Source of the DNA: Hybos culiciformis
Lineage: Eukaryota > Arthropoda > Insecta > Diptera > Hybotidae
NCBI GenBank assembly: GCA_964007475.1
Contig: OZ023273.1
Location: 121,939,812-122,003,811 of the forward strand
Length of the DNA stretch: 64,000 bases
Direction: 5' to 3'
Shown here: positions 48,901 through 63,589 of the stretch, piece by piece
How positions within the stretch are numbered: position 1 is the first letter of the stretch
Layout: every line of letters starts with the position of its first letter
Position numbers and translations under genes: made by a program
Notes under the pieces: generated by a model
What the model was told of the DNA's origin: nothing
Seen by the model: the letters and a program-made list of their open reading frames with translations, nothing else
Database searches by the model: none

Positions 48901-51900
48901 AGAGTGGATAATATAAAAAGTTTTCTAAAAACTTTTTAAGACAAAATATACTTAACTGTAAAAACTTGATTTCTAGTAAAAAACAGAAAAATCTGTAAGT
49001 ACATATTGTGTTAATAATATAGACAGCAGGTAGTTTCATTTTATTTTACTGTACATACAACATGTTTGGATATTCTAATTACAAAAATACCTAAATGTAT
49101 ATACTAAAAATAACAATAAATTTATATGTTTTATAAATAATCAAAATTGTTTAAATTTAAAATATATATAAAATTTAACAAATAAAAATCCAATTTATAT
49201 GCTAATTTTGGTAAGAAAATTTAAATTTATGAATTATAATTTTTGAAATTTTTAGAAAATATGAAAATATTTGAACTGAAAATAAAGTTTGAATTAAACC
49301 AGAGAAAAGATCAAATAAAAATGCAATTTTATTAAAAATATGTAGAAAAAAAAAATTTACATAAAAAATTAAATCAATTCTAAAATTTAAATGTCAAAGA
49401 GAAATTTAATAAATTTTCTTAATAAAACTTAATTTTTTTTTTTCCATTTATAAAAGGGGTTCAGAAGTTCGTTTTTGTATTTTTATTATTATTTTGTTTT
49501 TTCGATAGAAAAAAAATTAAATTGCTTCCTTGTTCTCATAAAAAAAAATATACAGAATATTATATTTTAATATTTCAAATATTATTTTTTATTATTAGAA
49601 TTTACACAAAAGTATATTTTATATTCTTGCAGTGTTGTATATAAATCAAGGTATGAAACAATAGTTATAATATGTTTTATTTATCTATCTGGAATTGTTG
49701 ACATTTTAAATTAAATGTCATCATAGAAAATTGTTTTCGATTAAAATTTTATTTTAAATTACAATGAGAAAAAATATTATTTAGGTATAAATTAAGAGGA
49801 GGATTGCTTTTATTATTTATTATGTTTTAGAATTAGAATTCCAAAGAAGGATTGCTGTTTTAAGAACTACAATGTAATATTGCTGTATATCATTTCGAAA
49901 AAATGGCTTTTTCATTATCTTTCTTTACTCTTTACAGTTCAACAAAAGCAAAATGAATTCAATCAAATTAAAATAAAACCCATAAATAAATTTTAATTAG
50001 AATTCAAATAAACATCATTGAATCATCCATAAAATTTTATAGTTTTTATCAATATATGCCTGTTGTGTCCAAAAAAATAAGTACATACATATTATTTTCT
50101 CTTTAATATGTAAATTTATAATAAAATGAAAATTAATTTTTTCCTGATAAAAAGAAAATTTTATCTATATACCCGTAGGTTTATAAAATGAACTAAAATT
50201 TAACATAAAGTGGGAAATGATGATCTGAAAATTAAAAGCATACTCACGTGCAATTATTTGTTTTTTATTTTATTTTATATATTTCTCAAATAATATATAT
50301 TTGAATTTAAAAATGTAAATGTTATTAATTTAAATAACGAAAAAAATAAAATAAAAAATGGGTCTCATAAAAAATATACTTAATTCCTTGTTTCTATTGT
50401 ATACTTATATTTATCAATGTTATTGTAATAATAATATTATTTTCATATCTAATTTCAAAATTTCAACTTCTTTATTTACATTATAAATGTAAACATCTCA
50501 TTTTTCAGCAAGCAACATAAAAATAATTTTCTTTTTTTATGAAGGGATAAATTTTATTACTTTTAAAATTTAAGGGAGGTCAATTTTAAATTATAATAAA
50601 GAATGATCTTAGATATCTAGAAGTATAACTTTAGGCGTAAATTTATTCGAAGGCATATTTATATCTATTACACAAAAGCGCATTACTTTTATTTAAACTA
50701 TCAATTTCGATTTGAAAACATTTATCGTATTTTGTAATTTTTTTGATTTTTATCGACTTAACTATACCTTAATGTAGACATTTATCTTACTTCTACCATT
50801 TTGACAAAGTATCTTCTTTTGGTTATGGTTTAACTTTAAAATTACTGAATTAAAAATTAAATAAAAATTAAAAACAAAAATGTAAAAATTACATTCTAAA
50901 TCGTAAAATTTTTGGTCAAGATAAAAGTTAACAATATTACGAAAATTTTGGCATTCGAAAATTTAAATCGATTTAACAGTTCATTAGTTATAATCTTTTT
51001 GGTGGACGACGTCGGACAGACATTTAATGAAAAATTGGAAACATAACTTTCATTTTTGATGGCAAACGGGCTAAGAAAAAAAAAAGAAAATTCCAAACAA
51101 CAATTTAATAACATTACCAATATTACGCTGCTTTACTTTACGAAAAGAAAGAAAATAATTACAAAACCATAGAATTTTCATATATTTTTTGACACTAATC
51201 AATGAGATTAATAATATTCTAACTTTATTTTCGATTTTTCAAATTACAAAATTTATGAACTTTGAATATTGAATGAAAACGTAATACCCCTCTCTCAATA
51301 ATTTTCAATAATAAATTTTTTTTTTTTATATACTTTTAATCAAAAATTTTTTGTTTTTCAATTTATTAAAATAATAAAAAAAATATATATATTTTTTTAT
51401 CTTATGGACTGCACACTCCCATTCATATATAAATAAATAAATAAAAAAAAAAAAAAACTAAGGAAATGAAATTAATCTAATTTACCTTAAAGAAATTCTA
51501 GAATTTTTTTTATTTTTCTTAAAAAATTAAATGTTTGAAAATTTCTTAATGAAAACTGAATAAACACATAGAAAGAAATGAAGAAAAAAAAAAACTTAAA
51601 TAAACAGTAATGGACTTTGATGAATTAAGAATTTATTTCATTAAAGATTTTTTTTTTTGGCATTTTCTTTTTAATTTCAAGAAAAAAATATTTAAACTTT
51701 TTTTTTTGCGATACATTTTCATGTCAACCCCAAATCTCTTTAATGAGAAATTCAAGAGGAGGCAGTTAGTTTGATTTGTTGAAATTCTTTCATTCCAACT
51801 TTTCATAGAATTTGCTGGCGATCTAAAAATATTATCTAACATTAATTATTTATAGCTTTGGTCTCTTTAAGTTTATTTATTTTATTTATTTATTTAACTA

Positions 51901-54900
51901 AATGCTGCGCTAATTATAATTACATGAAAGTTATTTTTTTTTTTTATTTAATTTTAAAAGTGTAGAAATGAAGAACACATTTTATATTCATCGGAATCCA
52001 TTGAAAGTTATATTATAATATTATCTTAAAACCGTAGATCCTCATCCTTAAGTCGAATCTGAATGAGATTGCACATTCATAGAGTTAACATCGATTTGGA
52101 AGTTAATGAATTAAAAGCCTTTTAGTTCAGGATGGACGTACGTTTCATAAAAACATATAGTCCGTGTTTTTTAGAAAAAACTGGCTCAAAACTCGGGTTT
52201 GAATGTAGAATGCAAATCATTTAAAAACTCTTTGCATCCACAAATAATAATCAAGAAAAATTATGTGGAGACAACTGTTGAGTGTATATTTTGTTATACG
52301 TTCACGAATAATCAACATTTCAAATTTTATTTATAATAATTCTAAATTTATTTTCTTACATTAAAATTTATAATCAAAATATTTATATTTATTTTTCTGA
52401 CATTATTTCGCAGTTTTTCTGTAATTGAGTTTGGTAATACTTAAAGTTCAACATTCGAATTAAAAAAAAAAAATGAATTAAATTTAGGCATTTAATTTCC
52501 AATCTTTCATATAGTTAGGTAATAAATTTGACAGATTGGTATGATATTTTTTTTTTGCTTTTAAAACTTTTGAACCTATAATATGGAAGCTATGATAATT
52601 TGCAATTTTTTTTTAATTTTTCGTAAATAGATTAATAAAAAAAAATATAAAAAAGAAATAAATACCTTTTTTTTTTATCTTGAAAAAATTATTTTAAAAG
52701 GTACATAAATATAATTAAAAGTCATTAATCATTTCTTCTTTTCTTTTGATGGATTTTTTTTTTCTTTCAAAATTATTAATATTTTCTTTTTCTTTTTTGT
52801 TTTAATAAAAAAAAAAAAAAAATGTGTGGTCGATACAAAAAATAAATTTCAATAAAAAAAAAATTATTTTTTTTTTCGGTAGTCGTTTTGATATTTGATA
52901 CGCTGAAAAGATACATTTTGGTTATAATTTTAATGTACTTATAGAAAAATATTACGAAAAATATCAATTAAAAAATAATAATTTGTGTAGAGTTTTAAAT
53001 TTTACTATAATTATGTATTTCAATTAAATTGAAATGCGCGCTTACATATATAATATTGGTTCAAGACATTTTTAAAAATTTGTTCCTCTAATCGCGGTAT
53101 CACAAAATATATCTTTCGTTTTTTTCAAAAATTCCCATGTATATCCTGGGAAATTCAATTCTAAAAAGAAAGCCCACTTAGTACATTATAGATTTTGATG
53201 CTGGCACCCACTATGGGACTTTGGTTCCTCTAAGAAATTGTCGTTATATAATTTTCATTAAACTCATTGTGAAAGGTCACAGATTAAAGCCAATAATGCC
53301 AACTTTTAGAAGTTAAGGTATCTTACATACAAATATTAAATATATTTACTATCCCTAAAGGTTTCATTTATGTGTTTAGCAAATTAAAACATAAATAATA
53401 TCCTAATCATAAATTGCACATTATATTGTAATATTTATATTTAACAAGTTTAATATTTTCACAAGAAAAAAAAAGTTTTTGCAACATTGTTAATATAACA
53501 ATTTAACAATTATGGTTATCTTTTCGAAATATTATATACTTTTATATCTTCATTGTAGTATCAAAAAAAAAGAACGTGACTTATTATTATTACGCATTTA
53601 TAAATCTTTTTATACATATGTATGGAACCTATTTTGTAATGCGAAATCCCTAGGTCGGATAGATTGAGATTTAATTCACATTAAACTGGCCGGTTAGTAT
53701 TTTTTGGTAAAAAAAATTTATATACTTACTTAGAAAAGTTATTATAAATAAAATTTGTATTTTTTTTCTGATGTGATGTCATCATTCCATGATAAACAAT
53801 CACTAGAATAATATATTTATTAAGGCTTATGTTTAGTAAAATTCAAAAAAAAATTTTAGCTATCTTTTCAACATAAATATAATATTTGTTGAAAACATTG
53901 AAAAGTTAAAGAAAAAATTTTAATATATATACTTTTTAATATTTTTATTGTGAATCATATTTTGTGGAGACTAGAGGATTATTTCCCGATATAGAGCTGT
54001 TCTTGAGTTATTGTACAAAAGTTATTATATTTTTGGTAGAGTAAACGATCATCACTTTTTCTGTTACCGAATTTCTACCAAAAATTCTATTTTGACCTTA
54101 ATATAAAGAAATTAAATTATTTTGAGTATATAATCAGGTAGTATTTATGAACTTTTTTAAAAGCAAAACCTTAATAATATTAAATCAAGCAAAATATTGA
54201 TGGGCTTTAAGGATTTGCGTAATTTATAATATATATAAATTTTAATGAAATTTTTTAGTGTATAAGATTATAAGATTTCTCAAGATAAGTTTATTTTTAA
54301 AATTACTCTTAATTTGAATAGTAAAGTCGTAAAAATTTTGGATTTATTACTCCATGTTTTCCCTGTCGATGAAACAAAAATAAATATCAAGTTCAAAATA
54401 TAATTGTAATTGTTTTTGGCAAATTGTTTTGAATCATTTTATTGAATTATATATTTTTTTTTATAAACGAGTTTCATACACATATTTTTTTATTTTATAA
54501 AAAAAAATCTCACCCTATCTATATATTTTATATTTTTACAAGAAATATATATTTATTTTTTAAATAAACAAAAATCTGTCACGAAACACTTTATCCCTTC
54601 AGTTTTTTCTTGTGTTTACGTTTATTTTTTTGTTTCAAGAATCAACTTTTTCATTTTGCAAATTCCATTTAGATTGACTTAAAAATCTACTCTTTTTCAA
54701 CAATATATATACTGTGAATGAAAAGTGTTAAACTTGGTGTCCAAAAATTGATTGATCTGCATCAGTGTTATATGCAAAAAGGATAAACTTACCCTGCGAA
54801 AACGAAAAATAATAATAATATTAAAAAAAAAAAAAAAAAGATCAAAAAATAAATAAAATAAAAATAACAGCCCTCTTATCTCAATTATATAAGAGGAAAT

Positions 54901-57900
54901 TTTTTTTTCCACAAAACTCTTAATCCCCAATTGATTTGATATGCCGTTATAAAGTTACAGTTACAGCATAGTATTAGGAATATTTTGTCCCAGATCCTTT
55001 TTTTTTTGGTTTCACTTTTTTTTTTGCTATTTAAATCTGTTATATTTTTATACATGTATATTCCAAAAGAAAATTAAGGGAAATATTTATTCGACAATTT
55101 TTTTTTTGCTCTAATTGCTATTAAAATATCTTTTTTAGAAAACTAACATATTCTCTTTTATGATTTTTAGGCATCACAAAAGTAAGAAACTTTATTATAA
55201 AATAGGATTAATACTAAAAAAACATAATTTGATTATTAAATTCAATAAAAAAATATCGATTGCATTGAATAACATATTTAGAAAGTTTCACTAGATTTAA
55301 GGTACTCTTTTAATAAAATTTAAAATAACTATTTTCAATGTTGAAGATGTTAAAATCAATCACAATGTTTCAACTGACTTCCTGACTTTCATTACCTATG
55401 TATACAACTTTAAGTAACCAAAAATACAGTCGGAACAACTACGATTAGCCAAGCATTTTAAATTTCATTCAATTTTAATTATTGAAAATAAAAGAAAAAT
55501 TCAAAAAATAAGAAATATGTAATAGAAAAAAAAATTTATAAAAACTCATCCCTATTCTAGTTTTCAAACCAATCCGTCGTATTTTTTTTTTCCCGAAATT
55601 AAAACTAGAAAGTTTTTTATTTCATTTGCTTGTTTTTTTTAGTATTATTATTTTTTTAATTTTTTTTTTTTTTTAGAATTTGAAAAAGGACACAATGATT
55701 GATTATGATTGATCATTGACTAATTGTAATATTTGTTGAGGAATAAAATTTATTGCACAATGGAATGAAAATATTTAATTTGTTATAAGTTGAATTGATG
55801 AAAGGCAACTAAAATTTAACATTATTTATTTTATAACATATCAGAATATATAATAATAATTCTTATTTTTTGTAATTTACATAATAAAAAAGTATGTTTT
55901 TTATGTACATTTGTATATACATAAGTTCAAAATAATTTTATAATTAAAATCTTTAAGATCTTATCTTTGACTATAAAATTTCACACTATATGAGGAGAAT
56001 CGAATATGTAAAGATAAGATAGAATTTTAATTAAAACTAATTAGCTGTAATAAATTTTTTCAACTGAACAAACTGCTGAGTTTGTAGCTAAAGGCAATAT
56101 ACAATAATCGCCTGACTAAAATTAAAGTTGTAAAATAACACATTAAGATAATATTATATGAATGAAAAAGATTATAGTGTTGAACATTTTGTCATTAATT
56201 TTAAACAAAATATGTGAGAATCTGATTAGAAACTGGAAAATTTCATCCAACAATCCACATTATAATTATTATTCGTGGAATTATCAGAAGTCGACCAAGC
56301 TGGCTAAGGATTTTGATATGAAGATGAAACTGATCTTTAGTAATTATTTTTCTTAGGTTTTTGACAGTTTTCAAGTTAATCAAAATCTTAAATAGACTTG
56401 AAATAAAAATGCACGAACTATGCGATGATTTGTTTTTTAAATTATTTTCATTTTACTTCGAGTAATTAACGTTGTTGTGATTTAAGAAGGAAATAGAGTT
56501 CAAAAAATCAAAAAAAAAACCTAATATACTTTTACGCGTATGGTAAAAAAATTTAAGTCGTGACTTAATTTTGCAAAGTGCTTTCTTTCAAATTTAGTAA
56601 ATAACATTAATAATGTGACCCCAATGATTGAGAAAAAAAAAAGTTGTGGCTTCAAAAAGATAAACAAACGCTCTCTAAAGAAATCAAAAACTAAATAAAT
56701 AAATGTAGCGAATATTTTCTTAACTTGAAACTAAAACAGTCAATATCGCCATATTTTGCAAAACAACTAAACTCCATTTACATTTAAATTTGAAGTCATT
56801 TTGAATTTCCTGAAGCAATAAATTAAAAAAATATAATATATGAATTAAATTTTATTTTTTATATTATATTTATATCTATAAGAACTTTTCATGAATTCGA
56901 AAAATAATACGCAATCCATTCAAACCTATAATTTTATCAAAGATTTCATTCAGAAAACACATCAAAAAATTTTCCTTCCCTAAAAGCTAATCAATCAATA
57001 AAATATCTTTTATAATGTGAGACTCATTATGACATATAAAAATAAAACTTATAAATTTGTATATAACGTAAATTTTTTAATTAAAAATATGTATGATATT
57101 TTATGTTAAAGAACAAAATTGATAATATTCTCAATTTTGTTGAAAATAAATTAATTGAATATTCTGAAAAAGCGAATGGTTTAAAAAAATCTATTTTATG
57201 TTTGTGGGTATTACGATCGTTTTCACAGAACAATTTGTAGTTACAAAAAAAAAGCCAGATTTGATTTTTCCAAATGAAATTCTTCTGCTCATTAAGTTAG
57301 GCACTCAAAGTCCTAAATCGTTCTACGATTAATCATTCATTTTGTAGCTTATACATCTCTAGCGAAGCTTTCAGTTGAACATTTAACTCACTTTATGCTT
57401 TAGTTTCTTAATTTAAATTTAAATCTGTATCGATGTTGCAATTGTTAATATATGTACAGAATTACAGATACTATTCAAGTCCTATATATTTACTGGTTGT
57501 CTACCAATTCATTTAATATACAACGCACTATGTATAAGTATAGAAAATATGATAAGTCAATAAATTTTGTCACTTATTTATTACCGATAATGAAAGATAA
57601 TTTCTATGAAAATGTAAAATATTTCAGGATTTCATAATCATATGATTCATTTCTGCAAGCCGTATCCAATAGAAGTAAAAAAAACTGAAATACGCTGCAG
57701 ATGAAAAATAATTTTCTTGAAGAATTTATTATTGCGATATATTTTTAATTTTTTCATTTTCAAGTTTATGAATATAGAGTTCAATATTCAGGTGATATTG
57801 AATAGTAAACTGTAGATACTTTATTTACAAAAAAGTAACTATAGTTTGTATAACAACGTTTTTACTTTGATAATCGGAATTATATCCTTAGCCAATTTGG

Positions 57901-57960
57901 AGGCTTTATTTTTAAATAAAGATTACAATGGAAAAATTATTAAAAGTTAAAATTAGTACA
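45949..57960. other. Long AT-rich noncoding stretch
   Basis: Twelve kilobases without a recognisable gene. A 58-codon plus-strand frame near 46180-46360 is less AT-biased but unmatched. AATTGCATTT-like motifs cluster at 47550-48560. Patches near 51000-51080 and 52010-52170 are GC-richer but stop-ridden. Confidence 0.6.
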
Positions 57961-58352
57961 CACTGAAAAAAACTCGTTGAGAAATTAGCTCCAAGAACCA
58001 ACTATAAAGTTATAACTAGAACTGCAATATCTTCTGATAGTTGTGCTCAAACTCTTATATTTATTATTAAATACAAAATAGCTTGAACAGAAATATATAG
58101 CGAATGAATTGTAGCAAAATTTGCTAATTGGAAATTATAATTTTAATTGTTTTTTCTAGCGAAAAATTAATAACAATTTCTGAGATTTTTATGAGGAATG
58201 TTACTATAATCATATGAACAGATACAGATATCTTAAAAAATAAAACTATTTTTCCTTGCTATGACAAATAGCAAATTTTGCTAACGTCATCCACTTGTTC
58301 GATTTGAAATATATACATAGAAAAAAATATACAGCTTCCTCAGCCTTATTAT
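57961..58352 (+). repeat. Dispersed repeat family, copy C
   Basis: Begins CACTGAAAAAAACTCGTTG and carries AGCTCCAAGAACCAACTATA, ATTGTTTTTTCTAGCGAAAA, TTACTATAATCATATGAACA and ATAGCAAATTTTGCTAACGT, co-linear with copy B over about 400 bp. Probably a non-autonomous mobile element; its class is unknown. Confidence 0.75.
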
Positions 58353-59268
58353 ACAAAAAAAGAAACTATTGCACGAAGTTGCCGTCAATCAATCATAATT
58401 TCAAATTTTTATAAATTTCATCGACGGAACATAATTCTTGAGATCGATATAAAAATAAAAAAAAAAACAAAAATTTAATCTTTTGAATTAAATCGATAAA
58501 AAACAATTTTTACGTGACAAGAATTTTTAACTTATTTAGTAAAACAAAAATGAAATACTTTTTCAAGAAAAAAAATGCAAACATCTTGATGTAAAGACGT
58601 CGTTGTCGTCCATCGTCTGATAGGAAAATTTTTTTTATTACATATATACAATATACATATAATTTTTATACAAAAAAAAAAAAACAAAAAATAACCATAA
58701 GAAAATGAAATAATATTATGGAAAATTAAAAATAATAAAAAAAAAAAAAATTATTAACAACAAAACATGTTTTATAACCAATTCGAAATAAAATTAAAAA
58801 GAAGAGAATTCTTAACATAAAGAAAAAATAATAATATTAATATTAAAAATAATAATAATAACATAAAAAAAAAAGAATATAGATATATATAATATTTATA
58901 TATAATAAATATCCTAAGAATTTTTCAGCTTTTACTGCACATTTTATTATTATTATCTTTATATTCATTACATATATTGAACGATTTGCCCTAAAGAGAA
59001 AAATGTCTATACACCATTTATATAATATTTTTGTTTTATATTACAAATTTATATAATTAAAGAAATTTTTTTTAGTAGAATACACTTAGAAAATAAGTAT
59101 TCGCAATAATATTATTTAATTGACAAATAAAATAATAATATGATTGAAATTATGATTGAAAATTTTGTTTTAGCATAAAATATAATATTTATTATTATTA
59201 TTAGAAATCCTGCCGTAAAATTAATCGCCACTTAATTTAGTTACACATAAATGAATAATTAAATATTT
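58353..59268. other. AT-rich noncoding sequence
   Basis: Poly(A) tracts and AAT/AT repeats dominate 58600-58920. Nothing else recognised. Confidence 0.65.
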
Positions 59269-59367
59269 TCAGTTGAACACAAGATCCACTTCTGAATTCA
59301 ACTCAAAGAAATTGATCATGGTATTGCCGTTTTCGTTCAAATCCAAACTGGAATTTGTGTCAATTTT
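59269..59367 (-). pseudogene. Possible LINE endonuclease scrap
   Basis: The minus-strand frame of 32 codons includes DLNENGNTMINFFELNSEVD, then LVFN and a stop. It resembles the (T)NENG..L(I/L).F...N.L.I.NT.F segment of LINE APE-type endonucleases. It stands alone, flanked by AT-rich sequence, so a short terminal exon of an unknown gene is the alternative. Confidence 0.22.
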
Positions 59368-62300
59368 TCAGTCTGTCCATTTGAATTAAGTGTTTGTGTT
59401 TTTTTTTAAAACCAAATACATTCTACCACTTATATTCACCTTATTTCATATTATTTGTATTATAATCTTGTTAATGTTAATTTCTTGCAATTATAATTTT
59501 GACATCAAAAATGACTTAAAAAAAAAAAACTCATAAAAATTAGGTTCAGCTACACAACTCTTTTCGACTTCTGCACATAAATATAACTTGTCTACATATT
59601 AATTCTTATCGCTTTTTTCAAAGCCTATATATAAGTATATAAAATTTACATAAATTTTCTTTTAAAAAAAAAATTATATTTTTCAGTGAATTTATTATCT
59701 TTATCGCATTTAGGTAAATTATTAATTTCTGCTACTACATGATTTGTGTAGAGACTTGCAGAAAAATATGTAATTTATGTTCTACAATCAGCAAATCCAA
59801 AAAAAAAAAAAATGTCAGGAATAAAATAAAAATTTAAATTAAAAAAATATATATAAATGTATAAAAAAAAAATAAAAAAAAAATTTATTCAAAGGCGGAG
59901 TTTCTTTATAAGAAAAAATAAAAAAAATTAAAGAAAGAAAAAATATAATTTTTTTTTTTTTTTAATTTATACATTCAAATAAAGAAAAGACTGCATAATA
60001 ATTCATTTTTTTCTTTCATTCTGTAATTTTTTATTTTTTTTTTTAAGGTTTTGAATAAATTTACATGAAATACGTTTTTATATAAAGTAGGTATAAAGAA
60101 AAAAAAAAATAAAAATGGTACTAAATATGTGATTATAAAATATTACACTGAGCCACATTTGAAAAATTACAGAATGAAAAGAAAATGGTTGAATTAAAAA
60201 ATTTTCTTTTTTTTTTTTTTATGCTCTGTTTTATTATTATTTTTTGTGTTTTTTTTTTCGTTCAAATTAAATTGCAAATTTCAGTCATTCATTGGTGCAT
60301 TTTACAATTCGAGAAAATAATTTTTTTTAATGTTATAATTTCAAATGTTTTAATTAACATTTTCTGACAGTGCATGTTAGCACTTCTGTTGTTTGACATT
60401 AAAATCAAATCATTGTTGAGAGATGTAATTAGCAACAGGAAATGGAAAACAAATGTGTACTTATATCTAGTGGATTTAGTTATACAATGTCATTTTATGA
60501 GGATAAAATATAGATAGTATCAAAAATTAAATTTCTTACTAGTCGATCCCAGTGCGAACGTTGTTGCGCTCCAGCCTAGTAATAATAAAAAAAATTACAA
60601 ATTGGGCATAAAACAATGTGAAAGAAGTCGACCAAATGTCAAGAAAAAACATCTACGGTTTCGTCTAAATCGATTTATTACAGTTTAAAAGTATATAGGT
60701 TTGAATACAAAAGTACTTTCATGTAACATTTTATTGTTTTTTTTTTGTTTTTTTTTTTGTTTTTTTTTTTGACATCTCTGTCAAAAAAATTCTAAAAAGA
60801 ACTGATTAAGTACTGTGAAATAAAATTAGGGAAATAATGTTTTGACGATCACAGCCAAATTCCACTAAGTTTCTGGCAAAATATAAATTTCCACTTTATA
60901 TCCGGAAAGATTTTTAAGTGCTAATAAATTATTAGCTTAATGGTATTTCGTTACTACAATTAGAGTATAATCTTGGCAGCAATATAATATGTTTGTATAA
61001 ATTATGAATTGTATATTACAAACAAGTCAATTTTAGATTAACTTTTTATTTTAAACTTGTTAATTTAAGTTCAAAAAAATATTTTTGCTCTACATATTAT
61101 GTACACATATGAAAGTTTCCAATATATAGGTACTTGAACTCACAAAAGTATATATAATATATATTAAAAGCAAATTATTAAGACCTTTTATAAGGTATAA
61201 ACAGCAACATGTGATATGTCGTAACTTGACCCCCTGTTAATTTTGATTAAAAATATAAATTATTTCAAAAAAAAATTTATCAAAATATTTTTTTTTAATG
61301 AGAAACTATAAATATATTTTGTTTATTATATTTAAAAACTTACTATCTGGCGCTTAGGACGTAGCTTTTAAAAAAAATAATTCATTTTTTGAAAAGGTGG
61401 TTTAAAAATGAGCAGAGATAACATAATTTTTTGTTTGAAAATGATGTTCTATACGCAAAAATATTTAAATTCGAATACTTAAGTTTAAAGGTTTCGATTT
61501 TTAATTGTGCCATTCTATGAAAATATTGGGCAGAAGAAATTAAATTATGTTATTATCTAAAGTTCAAACCCTTTAATTTGGCCTTTAAACTTCACATCAG
61601 CATCACACATCACAATATTTACTTTTACAATTATTAATATGAGATATATTTTCCAGTATTAAATATTTTAAATATTTGCTGATGAATATTTACAACTAAG
61701 CTCAGCAGTGACACGCATATATCTTTCAAGTATTTCGAATGGAATAATAATTAAGTTACTTAATTCATTATACATAGTATTTGTAAATATTGTGAACAAA
61801 ATATTTGGAAAAACCAAACTAATTTTCATTTTACAACACAAAAATTTGCCTATTTTTTATTTTTACATATATACTCGTACATAATAAATACATAAATATT
61901 CTTTCCGCTTTATAATAATTTTGATGATTTTTTTTTTGTTCAGGTAAACATTTCGCACATCTGCTGTACATTCTCATAGAGATGATTTTTTGTAAAAAAA
62001 AATAAAAAAACCTTATTACAATCAAAACTTTTTTCATTAAAATACTCTTATACTTATTTATATAATTTTTTTTTTTTTTATTCAATAGTATTGTCCTGAA
62101 TAAAGTTTAACCTTTTTTTTTTTTAATTTTTTTTTTAAATAAGTTATATTTATTTTCAAAAAAAAAAAATCAATTAAACTTTTTGAAACTTCAAGCTTTT
62201 TCAATAACAGAATTCAATTTAATATAACTGAATAGAATATTTATATATATGCAAACTTAATTTCATATTGCTTTAGTTCGAAAAGTACTTAGAAAACACA

Positions 62301-63232
62301 TAAATTTCAGTTTGAAGACTTAAATACCAATTGTTTTAATTTCTTTTATTAAATTATACTTGTCAGAATAGTTTTCGGGCATAAAATTACTTTAAAATGT
62401 TTGGTGGGCGTTTCGAAAAATATATTTAAATGTTGTAAATATAAATGCAAACAAATTAATTTTTATTCTTTAATCTAGCTTTGTACAAATAAATTCTAAT
62501 TTTTTTTTTGTTGGCACAACCTTTATGATCAAACCTCTAACGTCATGGTAAAATATAACTGACATCGAAATAAAATAAAATTATACTATGCAGAAATTTT
62601 AAAATTTATGACGCTAAATTCAGACAGATTATTATTTTTTTTTTTTCATTTTGAAGCGACTATAAAGTATGAAGTGTGATTAAAGGTCGTTAAATTATAT
62701 ATTCAAAATTATTATTAATTTTAATAAAATATAAAAGTTTCGTAGTGAAAAAAAAAAATTAAGTTAGTTTGCTTGCTTAACACCATAAAAATTTGCATAT
62801 ATGTAGTATATTATACTATTTGAATCTTAACATGGACATGGCTCTTTAATTTCAATTATCCTCCATTAAAATGGTTGAATAACAATAATGGATACAAAAT
62901 TTATTTTCTTTTAATATAATTAAATTATTTTTTTTGTTCTTAAATGTGTATCCTTTATGTTTTTTATTCATGAAAAATTATAATTTTCTTGTTTATATAT
63001 TAGATGCTCTTGTTTACAGAAACTTAAGAAATTTGAATTTTTATATATTATTGATGTTATCGAAAACACAGCTATGTCCTTTAAAGCTAGAACAAAGATT
63101 CAAAGTTGGCTAAATAAAGATGTTTTGTTTTCGGTAGCTTCGTATTCGAACTTTAGACATTTTTAGTCACTGCTAGCAAAAAAATGTTCCTGGAACAAAA
63201 TAATCCTTCTACGCGGAAACAACAATCTAGTC
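59368..63232. other. AT-rich noncoding sequence
   Basis: Homopolymer-rich, including long T-runs at 60730-60770 and 62105-62140. 60540-60670 is GC-richer without an open frame. Chance minus-strand frame at 61831-62085. Confidence 0.6.
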
Positions 63233-63560
63233 CAGGGGTGTCAACTGATTTTTCTATAAGATCTACTTCGCGCAGTAAAAATCCTCTGCGATCTACTTTT
63301 TCTAAAAGTAGGATTAAGACGGAAGGCAACATTTAGGGATCCAAATTCTAAGTGTTCGCCTGTTAAATTAGTTCGGTATTTCGACTTTATTATTTTCGTT
63401 TGTGAAAATGCTGATTAGTACAAATATGTTGAACCAAAACAGGCGCATAAATTGTCAGCACTTTCTTAGATTCGGATATTTATCCATCTGCTAAATATTT
63501 CCCGAATTTATCTCCGGAAGCTCTTGCTTTAATATAAATATATAATTTTCCAATGTAATA
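63233..63560 (-). mobile_element. hAT relic at right edge (hAT-3), far end not found
   Basis: Starts CAGGGGTGTCAACTG, a typical hAT terminus, followed by a GATCTAC-rich subterminal region (63265-63300). Minus-strand transposase remains follow. No matching opposite terminus was found before the window end, where an ATACTC-rich low-complexity tract begins, so the element is truncated or extends beyond. Confidence 0.6.
63310..63540 (-). pseudogene. hAT transposase C-terminal remnant (hAT-3)
   Basis: Minus-strand reading gives KYPNLRKC in one frame, then CFGSTYLY, a stop, SAFSQTKIIKSKYRTNLTGE and HLE in another. This matches the hAT consensus YPNLRK..L.M.SLFGSTYLCE..FS.MK.IKSK.R..LTDEHLE. Frameshift and stops show it is dead. 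Confidence 0.7.
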
Positions 63561-63589
63561 ATTTCTGTAGGGATCGAAAGTAAGACTTA

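Noticed and set aside
59692..61975. Possible plus-strand exon pair: micro-exon 59692-59718 (donor gtaaat) joining in phase to a frame after ttgttcag at 61943
   Set aside because: Phases agree, but the exons are tiny, 2.2 kb apart, end in poly(A)-like sequence and encode nothing recognisable.
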